DNA of 64,000 bases from DAITBA01 sp036824005 (lineage in GTDB: Bacteria; Pseudomonadota; Gammaproteobacteria; Burkholderiales; Rhodocyclaceae). The DNA is taken from positions 1 through 64,000 of the forward strand of contig DAITBA010000011.1 in NCBI GenBank assembly GCA_036824005.1, written 5' to 3'. Shown here piece by piece: positions 59,486 to 64,000 of this stretch (its first letter is position 1; each line of letters opens with the position of its first letter). The translations under genes were made by a program, and so were the position numbers. Under the pieces are notes generated by a model. The model was not told the origin of the DNA and did not search any database. It saw nothing but the letters and a program-made list of their open reading frames with translations.

Positions 59486-61360
59486 TCAGCCGGACTGTTT
59501 GCCCCAAGAATCCTTCAGTGTCACCGTGCGATTGAAGACCGGCTGACCCGGCCTCGTGTCGACGCGATCGGCGACGAAATAGCCGTGGCGCTCGAACTGA
59601 AAACGCTCCTCGGGTCGCACGTCTTTCAGCGCCGGCTCGAGGCAGGCGCGGATCATCTCCCGCGAATGCGCATTGATATCGTCGAGCCAGTTGTGGTCGG
59701 ATTTGTCCTCCACCAACTCCGTGCGGCCCGCGTCGTCTTCGTGGACGTGGTGGTGATCCGGAGCGTGCCCCGCAGCTGACACCGAACGCTTGCCCGGGAC
59801 CGGATGGGTGAACAGCCGGTCGTACAGCCGCACCTCCGCCTCGCAGGCGTGCCGGGCGGAGATCCAGTGCACGTTCCCTTTGACCTTGTAGGTATCTGCG
59901 CCGGGCGTGCCGCTTTTCGAATCCGGCAGGTATTCGCAATGCACCGCGGTGATCCTGCCCGATGCGTCCTTCTCACAGCCGGTGCACTTCACGACGTAGG
60001 CATAGCGCAGGCGCACCGAGTTGCCGGGAAAGAGGCGGAAGTAGCCCTTGGCCGGAGATTCCATGAAGTCTTCGCGCTCGATCCACAGCTCGCGTGAGAA
60101 TGGCAGAGCGCGCCTGCCCAGTTCCGGTTTGAGCGGGTGATTCGGGGCGAAGCACTCCTCTTCCTGGTCCGCGGGATAGTTGTCGATGACCAGCTTGAGC
60201 GGATCGAGCACGGCGATACGCCGCTCGGCGCGTTCGTTGAGATCCTCGCGCATGCACTCCTCCAGAACGCTGTAGTCGATCCAGGAATCGGCCTTGGATA
60301 CACCAATGCGCTCGGCAAAGAGGCGGAAACCCTCCGGCGTGTAGCCGCGCCGGCGCGCGCCGACGATGGTCGGCATGCGCGGATCATCCCAGCCATCGAC
60401 GCGCCTGTCATCGACGAGCTGGATCAGCCGTCGTTTCGACAGCACGACATAGGTCAGATTCAGCCGCGCGAACTCAATCTGCTGCGGCAGGGGACGGAGC
60501 AGCAGGCCGCCCTCGGCCAACCGTTCGAGCAGCCAGTCGTAGAACGGCCGCTGGTCCTCGAATTCAAGCGTGCAGATGGAGTGGGTGATGTTCTCGAGCG
60601 CGTCCTCTATGGGGTGGGCGTAGGTGTACATCGGATAAATACACCACTTGTCGCCGGTGTTGTGGTGTGCGGCATGGCGGATGCGGTAGATGGCAGGATC
60701 GCGCATGTTGATGTTCGGCGATGCCATGTCGATTTTCGCCCGCAGCACATGCGTGCCGTCCGGGAATTCGCCGGCGCGCATGCGGCGGAACAGGGTGAGA
60801 TTCTCGGCGACGCCGCGGCTGCGATATGGGCTGTCGCGTCCGGGTTCCGTAAGCGTGCCGCGGCTTGCGCGCATTTCCTCCGCGGACTGGCTGTCCACGT
60901 AGGCGTGGTCTGACTGGATCAGATACTCGGCGAACTCGTACATCCAATCGAAGTAGTCGGAGGCATAGTACAGGTGCGGTCCCCAATCGAAACCGAGCCA
61001 GCGCACGGCATCGACGATGGAGTCGACGTACTCCTGCTCTTCCTTCTCCGGATTGGTGTCGTCGAAGCGGAGGTGGCAAGCGCCGGCATAGTCGCGCGCC
61101 AGGCCGAAGTTCAGACATATGGATTTGGCATGGCCGATGTGCAGATAGCCGTTCGGCTCGGGCGGAAAACGCGTGCGGATCTTCGCAGGATCGGAGGCTG
61201 CGCCCGCGTGGGTGGACGCCGCTCCGGGTTTGCCGCCCCAGGTGCGTGCGGCGTACTTGGCCCGCGCGAGATCGTCGTCGATGATGTTGCGGACAAAATT
61301 GGCGGCGCGGGGTTCGTCCTTCTCGCTCGCCGGCTGGCTCGTCGGGGTCTTGCTGCTCAC
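59486..61360 (-). CDS. glnS: Glutaminyl-tRNA synthetase
   Basis: A 624-residue class I synthetase that charges tRNA-Gln. The HIGH motif is PNGYLHIGHAKS (near 83), the KMSKS-type loop is VVLSKRRL (near 330), and FDDTNPEKEEQEYVDSI is the glutaminyl/glutamyl active-site region. It starts at GTG 61360 with TTGAGGA before it. It is about 70 residues longer than E. coli GlnRS, partly by an N-terminal extension and partly by a His/Asp-rich insertion (HAPDHHHVHEDDAGRTELVE) in the anticodon-binding domain. Confidence 0.95.
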   Translation of the reverse strand: MSSKTPTSQPASEKDEPRAANFVRNIIDDDLARAKYAARTWGGKPGAASTHAGAASDPAKIRTRFPPEPNGYLHIGHAKSICLNFGLARDYAGACHLRFDDTNPEKEEQEYVDSIVDAVRWLGFDWGPHLYYASDYFDWMYEFAEYLIQSDHAYVDSQSAEEMRASRGTLTEPGRDSPYRSRGVAENLTLFRRMRAGEFPDGTHVLRAKIDMASPNINMRDPAIYRIRHAAHHNTGDKWCIYPMYTYAHPIEDALENITHSICTLEFEDQRPFYDWLLERLAEGGLLLRPLPQQIEFARLNLTYVVLSKRRLIQLVDDRRVDGWDDPRMPTIVGARRRGYTPEGFRLFAERIGVSKADSWIDYSVLEECMREDLNERAERRIAVLDPLKLVIDNYPADQEEECFAPNHPLKPELGRRALPFSRELWIEREDFMESPAKGYFRLFPGNSVRLRYAYVVKCTGCEKDASGRITAVHCEYLPDSKSGTPGADTYKVKGNVHWISARHACEAEVRLYDRLFTHPVPGKRSVSAAGHAPDHHHVHEDDAGRTELVEDKSDHNWLDDINAHSREMIRACLEPALKDVRPEERFQFERHGYFVADRVDTRPGQPVFNRTVTLKDSWGKQSG

Positions 61361-61760
61361 TGGACAGTCCTCAAGGCGGTTGCGACGGGTGCTCCCGTGC
61401 GTGGCTGACACGCACCGCCCCATTTTACCGGGGAACGATTGTGCGGTGCGACGCCGTCGCTCGCCACAAAGGGACTTGTCGCGTCGTGAATTGGCACACA
61501 GCGGCGGGCACATCGCTCGCGTACAGTGAATGCGCACTGGGTTTGCGGGCTGCCACCGGCGCTGTCGGAGTTACGGGTGGAGACCGGTTATCCGCGCCAT
61601 GAAGCAAAAAACCTGGCAGCGCCGACGCAGCCCGCCCCAGTTGCACCACGATGCGCTCGTGGTTCCGCCACCCGGCGCTTGCGCGGACTTACAATTCTGT
61701 TCAGTCGAAAGAAACGCCCTGCCTCGGCGGCAGAGCGAAGTGCATGCGGGGGAGGGGACG
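61361..61760. other. Intergenic region, no gene seen
   Basis: 400 bases between glnS and the anti-sigma gene end. The glnS frame remains open upstream, but the residues are unlike GlnRS. No ribosome-binding site, tRNA or clear terminator was found. Confidence 0.45.
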
Positions 61761-62462
61761 TCAAGCTTTCCAGCGCACCGACTGGCTCAGTCGTTTGCTG
61801 AACGCCATGGTTCGTTCCGGCGAATCAGTGATGATGGCGTAGAAACCCCGCCCGCCCGGAAGCGCGAGCGCGTTCCAGCCGCCGATGGTCGCGGCTTCTG
61901 AAGCGCGCCGTGGTCGCTGATTCGGGATCAGCAGCAGCGTGGCCAGACCGCCCTCCGTCTCGAAGACGATGTGCCAGCCGGTGCCCTCCGGCACAGGGCA
62001 GAGCTTGATGTAGCGCACCTGGCCTAACGGTTCCTTCACCTCGCCGCCGAACTCCTGCATGACCTGCCGGAAGAAGTTCGCGTCCGCGTTCTTGGTCGTG
62101 GTGAAGGATTCCGGCTCGTGCATGACATGCTCGATCGCCATCCGCGCGTGTTCCTGACCCGGCGCGCCTTGAAACCAAAGCATGCCGACGCCAACGCATG
62201 CCAGCACGGTGGCGGCAAGCGCCAGAAGCTGGAACGTCGACAATCGGGCCGCGCGGCGGTTACGCAGCACCCCCAGGAGCACCCGGTCGGCCAGTCCGTC
62301 CGGCACGGCAACCTGCAGGGCCTTTTCGAGCCCCAATTCGCCCTCGTCGATGCGCCGCGCAAACGACTGGCATGCCGGGCAGGCCGAGACGTGCTGCTGG
62401 GCGGGATCGGACAAATGGCGCGGGTCGGCGAGCTTCGCCCGGCGGAATTCAAGGCAGTTCAT
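61761..62462 (-). CDS. DUF3379-type anti-sigma factor
   Basis: A 233-residue protein with a Cys-containing N-terminal zinc-finger-like part (MNCLEFRRAKLADP, then HVSACPACQSFARR). One membrane span follows (LLALAATVLACVGVGMLWF, about residues 78-96), then an exported domain. This layout fits DUF3379 anti-sigma proteins. It overlaps the ECF sigma gene by 4 bases and should hold that sigma at the membrane until a signal arrives. Confidence 0.88.
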   Translation of the reverse strand: MNCLEFRRAKLADPRHLSDPAQQHVSACPACQSFARRIDEGELGLEKALQVAVPDGLADRVLLGVLRNRRAARLSTFQLLALAATVLACVGVGMLWFQGAPGQEHARMAIEHVMHEPESFTTTKNADANFFRQVMQEFGGEVKEPLGQVRYIKLCPVPEGTGWHIVFETEGGLATLLLIPNQRPRRASEAATIGGWNALALPGGRGFYAIITDSPERTMAFSKRLSQSVRWKA

Positions 62463-63007
62463 TTGGCGCCTCTGCTGCGTTCGCCGCTACCGTTCCACAG
62501 CTTGCGCATGGCTTGGCGCGCCCGCGTCAAGCGGGTCATGATCGCTCCCTCCGTGGTGCCCAGCATGCCCGCGATTTCCTCGCAACTGAAACCGCCCAGT
62601 ACCTGCAGCAGCAAGGGCTCGCGCAAGGACGGCGACAACTGCTCGACGGTGCGTTCCATCTCGTACGTGGCGGCCGGTTCGTGGTCTGCGGCGATCTGCA
62701 GGTCCTCGAACTCCACGTCGGCAAAGTCGAACTGCTTGCGCTCGTACAGACGCGCATGCTCGTTGCGCAGGATGGTTATCAGCCAGGATTTGACGGAATC
62801 AGGCTTCTGAAGGTTGTTCCAACTGTTCCAGGCCCGCGTGAATGTTTCCTGCACAAGATCCTCGGCCAGGAAACGATCGCGGCACAGCCAGAAGGCGAAG
62901 CGGTACAGGTCGGCGCTGTAGGCGCGCACCGCCTGCTCGAAGCGCTTTCGATCGACGTCGAAGAGTATCGGCATCCGCCCCGCCTGGTTGGACATCTTCC
63001 GGCTCAC
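62459..63007 (-). CDS. ECF-type RNA polymerase sigma factor
   Basis: A 182-residue sigma-70 family protein. Region 2 is LYRFAFWLCRDRFLAEDLVQ (then ETFTRAWNSW). Region 4 is LQVLGGFSCEEIAGMLGTTE (then GAIMTRLTRARQAM). No region 1 or 3. It starts at GTG 63007; inner ATGs at 62995 and 62974 are alternatives. It is coupled to its anti-sigma gene downstream. Its own target promoter was not identified. Confidence 0.93.
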   Translation of the reverse strand: MSRKMSNQAGRMPILFDVDRKRFEQAVRAYSADLYRFAFWLCRDRFLAEDLVQETFTRAWNSWNNLQKPDSVKSWLITILRNEHARLYERKQFDFADVEFEDLQIAADHEPAATYEMERTVEQLSPSLREPLLLQVLGGFSCEEIAGMLGTTEGAIMTRLTRARQAMRKLWNGSGERSRGAK

Positions 63008-63136
63008 TAGACCAAGGCTGAAGAGCGAACCTTACATCGGGTCGGCATGCCCGTCGAGGCGCCGGCCGGCCGCTGCACGTGCTGCGGTGACTGGCCGGGC
63101 GATCGCCGCGCGCACCGGCCGCGGGCGGACGCGGCG

Positions 63137-63445
63137 CTACTGTCCCCAGGCGCCGGGCATGCCGCCGACGAAGCTGTGATAGAACGGATCGTGGGCGAGC
63201 AGGCGCAGCCAGTCGGTCGTGGTAGCGAACAAGGGCGGGGGAAGATGCGCGCCTGGCTGCACGGCATCCGTATCATGCGTCGAAACCGGCCGGAGAGGCG
63301 CCACGCGCGGGTGCGAATCGTCTGTGCCGGCATGAATCCGTGTCGCCGATGCCGCCGGGCGGGCGCCGGAGGCGGCCGCGAGAACGCTGCCAGCGAAAAT
63401 CGCAGCCATTGCTATAAAGATGAGGACACGCGTGCGCTTGAACAT
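63137..63445 (-). CDS. Exported protein of unknown function, possibly ECF-linked
   Basis: A 102-residue protein with a clear signal peptide (MFKRTRVLIFIAMAAIFAGS, cleaved after VLAAASG or nearby). The mature part is polar and Pro/His-rich, and ends with WLRLLAHDPFYHSFVGGMPG, a segment that might bind a partner. No family recognised. It lies 129 bases upstream of the ECF sigma gene on the same strand. ATG 63445 was chosen at the start of the signal peptide. Confidence 0.65.
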   Translation of the reverse strand: MFKRTRVLIFIAMAAIFAGSVLAAASGARPAASATRIHAGTDDSHPRVAPLRPVSTHDTDAVQPGAHLPPPLFATTTDWLRLLAHDPFYHSFVGGMPGAWGQ

Positions 63446-63649
63446 GTGCTGTCTCCAATGTGTGGCCGAGGGTGTGCTTGGGCGCGCCCTGGCATATGCG
63501 CCTGCGGCATGTTCCCGCCCGGGTCGGCCTGTCCTGATACGCGCGCGGCCGCGGTTCGGATGCACGCGGCCGCCGAACAAACGCGGGGCGCCTAGGCGTG
63601 CAGTGTAGAATCGCTGTCATCGCGTGCAAGTTCGGGCGTCGTTGGGTCG

Positions 63650-64000
63650 ATGAATTCGGGGGGTGTCTTGGCGGTGGGGGCCGGAGCGGCTCTCGGCGCA
63701 TGGCTGCGCTGGGGGCTGGGTGCGCTGCTCAACCCGATGTTTCCGACGCTGCCCCTAGGTACGCTGGCCGCGAATCTCTCCGGCGGCTATCTGGTTGGTA
63801 TTGCGGTCGCCTACTTCGGCCAGCATCCGGGGCTGCCCCCCGAAGCCCGGCTGTTCCTCATTACCGGCTTTCTCGGCGGACTGACGACCTTTTCGACGTT
63901 CTCCGCCGAAGTAGTCACGCTGATCGGACGCGCCCAATATCTGTGGGCCGTGGCAATGGCTTCGGCGCATCTGTTCGGGTCGCTGCTGCTGACCGGACTC
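63650..64000 (+). CDS. crcB: CrcB/FluC fluoride channel (partial, 3' end outside window)
   Basis: The frame is open from ATG 63650 to the window end (117 codons). It has the CrcB/FluC signatures GAALGAWLRWGLG, GTLAANLSGGYLVGI and GFLGGLTTFSTFSAEV. These proteins form a dimeric channel that lets fluoride leave the cell. The part present is nearly complete, since family members are about 125 residues. No fluoride riboswitch was recognised upstream. A TAGAAT -10-like hexamer is at 63606-63611. Confidence 0.93.
   Translation, partial: MNSGGVLAVGAGAALGAWLRWGLGALLNPMFPTLPLGTLAANLSGGYLVGIAVAYFGQHPGLPPEARLFLITGFLGGLTTFSTFSAEVVTLIGRAQYLWAVAMASAHLFGSLLLTGL

Noticed and set aside
63446..63649. Fluoride riboswitch before crcB
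   Set aside because: I could not recognise the conserved core of the crcB RNA motif in this stretch.
1..64000. CRISPR arrays, tRNA and rRNA genes, prophage
   Set aside because: No regularly spaced repeats, tRNA-like cloverleaf signals, rRNA segments or phage structural genes were noticed. A dedicated tRNA and Rfam scan could still find small RNAs.

Overview
The window is GC-rich chromosomal DNA of a betaproteobacterium. This is inferred from a tandem double-length UvrA, a BktB-like thiolase next to PhaB, TRAP transport genes, an NtrC/GlrR-type sigma-54 regulator and a REP-type palindrome. Order and genus are not fixed by what is visible; Rhodocyclales or Nitrosomonadales-like bacteria are plausible. 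No rRNA, tRNA, CRISPR array or complete insertion sequence was seen.

1-4.7 kb: a split DUF1538 membrane-protein pair faces a CaCA cation exchanger, followed by a tiny secreted protein with a clear terminator, an M23 peptidase and a bacteriohemerythrin. 4.9-12.5 kb: a signalling and output block. A 1,199-residue multi-PAS histidine kinase, a stand-alone receiver and a GlrR/NtrC-like sigma-54 activator form one operon. Just downstream lie two 20-bp dyads, a near-consensus -24/-12 promoter, and a five-gene operon of small envelope proteins plus an alpha/beta hydrolase that ends in a strong hairpin. This is the best-bounded undescribed system in the window. Two related hemerythrins flank the block.

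13-25 kb: a histone-deacetylase-fold amidohydrolase, a Gln-rich exported protein, bktB-phaB, an AarF-like kinase, a GDYXXLXY/DUF2157 pair, a PAS kinase, nth, a phosphatase resembling plant glucan phosphatases, and a TauE exporter. 25-31 kb: a DctPQM TRAP transporter, a DUF3301 protein, ArsC, MutM and a LysR regulator.

31.4-35.7 kb: an accessory region. It holds a Phd/PIN toxin-antitoxin pair, a short ClpX-like ATPase between two 51-bp copies of the start of a RES toxin gene, the orphaned MbcA-type antitoxin, and a three-gene cassette led by a TIGR04255 protein. 35.8-41.5 kb is the double UvrA, whose gene carries an in-frame REP doublet.

42.2-53.0 kb: a redox operon. It runs rnfB, a 1,650-residue 2-oxoacid:ferredoxin oxidoreductase with its own ferredoxin domain, rnfC-D-G-E-A, and a small Cys-rich NqrM-like protein. 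The natural reading is that 2-oxoacid oxidation and ferredoxin are tied directly to the ion-pumping Rnf complex. 53-64 kb: a TPR protein with a degenerate receiver, a TlpA-like thioredoxin, a flavocytochrome-c-like flavoprotein, a DUF411 protein, an ankyrin protein, a ferritin-like protein, glnS, an ECF sigma/anti-sigma pair and the start of a CrcB/FluC fluoride channel.
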